DNA of 64,000 nt, from assembly GCF_002197665.1 (NCBI RefSeq), contig NZ_NBBJ01000001.1, forward strand, positions 372,001-436,000, in the 5' to 3' direction. Positions 63,630 to 64,000 of this stretch are shown here, piece after piece. Position 1 is the stretch's first letter; every line of letters starts with the position of its first letter. This stretch comes from Sphingomonas mucosissima. GTDB taxonomy: Bacteria; Pseudomonadota; Alphaproteobacteria; Sphingomonadales; Sphingomonadaceae. The notes below the pieces were generated by a model that did not search any database, had not been told where the DNA came from, and was given only the letters and a program-made list of their open reading frames with translations. A program made the translations under genes and the position numbers.

Positions 63630-64000
63630 ATGAACCGCCGCCCGCATCGCATCGGCCTGCTCGGCGGCTCGTTCAATCCGGCGCACAATGGGCACCGCGG
63701 GATCAGCCTCGCGGCGATCCAAGCGCTCGATCTGGACGAGATGTGGTGGCTGGTGTCGCCCGGCAATCCGCTGAAGCCGGCGGCTGGCATGGCGCCGCTT
63801 GCTGCGCGGCTCGCTTCTGCCCGCCGCGTCGCTCGCGCGGCTCGTATTCGCCCTACCGATGTCGAGGCGCGGCTAGGCACGCGCTATACGGTGGATACGC
63901 TCGCCGCGCTTGTCGGACGCTATCCGCGGCATCGTTTCATCTGGGTGATGGGCGCGGACAATCTGGGCCAGTTTCATCGCTGGCGCGAATGGCGGCGGAT
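63630..64000 (+). CDS. nadD: Nicotinate-nucleotide adenylyltransferase, N-terminal part (3' end outside window)
   Basis: The first 123 residues of NadD, which adenylates nicotinate mononucleotide in NAD synthesis. The nucleotidyltransferase motif IGLLGGSFNPAHNGHRGISL holds the HxGH-type site. EMWWLVSPGNPLKP, GTRYTVDTLAALVGRYP and FIWVMGADNLGQFHRWREW follow the family order. The ATG at 63630 has no clear ribosome site. The gene runs past the end of the window. Confidence 0.95.
   Translation, partial: MNRRPHRIGLLGGSFNPAHNGHRGISLAAIQALDLDEMWWLVSPGNPLKPAAGMAPLAARLASARRVARAARIRPTDVEARLGTRYTVDTLAALVGRYPRHRFIWVMGADNLGQFHRWREWRR

Noticed and set aside
1..64000. Mobile elements, CRISPR, toxin-antitoxin or defence systems
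   Set aside because: No transposase, integrase, regularly spaced repeat, nuclease-helicase cluster or toxin-antitoxin pair was seen on either strand.

Overview
This is a GC-rich, gene-dense stretch of an alphaproteobacterial chromosome, most likely a sphingomonad (Sphingomonas or a close relative). The order is inferred from the GcrA cell-cycle regulator, an FtsZ with a long Ala/Pro-rich linker and an alphaproteobacterial C-terminal peptide, the style of the outer-membrane and SPOR proteins, and the intergenic palindromes. No rRNA, tRNA, CRISPR array, prophage, insertion sequence or defence island was seen. Almost everything is housekeeping, so the points of interest lie in small ORFs, regulatory palindromes and repeats.

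Layout. Positions 1-10890: end of recA, a methyltransferase/GST pair, a dicarboxylate-type symporter, YnfA and a SnoaL-like protein, a 372-bp pair of tandem palindromic repeats, alaS, a secreted two-repeat protein, a deoxyinosine-type DNA glycosylase, a cysteine synthase and a small membrane protein. Positions 10891-30211: a complete division and cell wall (dcw) cluster, in order mraZ-rsmH-ftsL-ftsI-murE-(42-codon ORF)-murF-mraY-murD-ftsW-murG-murC-murB-(42-codon ORF)-ddl-ftsQ-ftsA-ftsZ. Nearly all junctions are 4-nt stop/start overlaps. The clear exception is the murE-murF gap, which carries a well-initiated small ORF ending on an intrinsic terminator. The mraZ leader carries an inverted array of GGGGA boxes with 10-bp period, the likely MraZ autoregulatory site.

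Positions 30324-42000: a TPR/SPOR envelope protein overlapping a dGTPase-like HD hydrolase, an ABC-2 permease without a nearby ATPase, gcrA, an outer-membrane beta-barrel, parE, RNase R and a small partner. Positions 41367-49416: lipid-related functions, namely a saccharopine-dehydrogenase-like enzyme behind an ABC exporter, intracellular PHB depolymerase, a flavin/PNPOx-type stress protein, thiolase, MaoC hydratase and enoyl-CoA hydratase. Two strong palindromic operator candidates lie here.

Positions 49460-57354: a pentose-phosphate group (rpiA, tkt, tal, short-form gnd) followed by two coupled HAD phosphatases, with a CPBP protease and a small membrane protein inserted on the opposite strand. 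Positions 57449-64000: an IMPase-family phosphatase coupled to a PmbA/TldD protein, ubiA, a DUF2147 protein, a 58-aa membrane protein coupled to rsmE, gshA, another palindromic element and the start of nadD.
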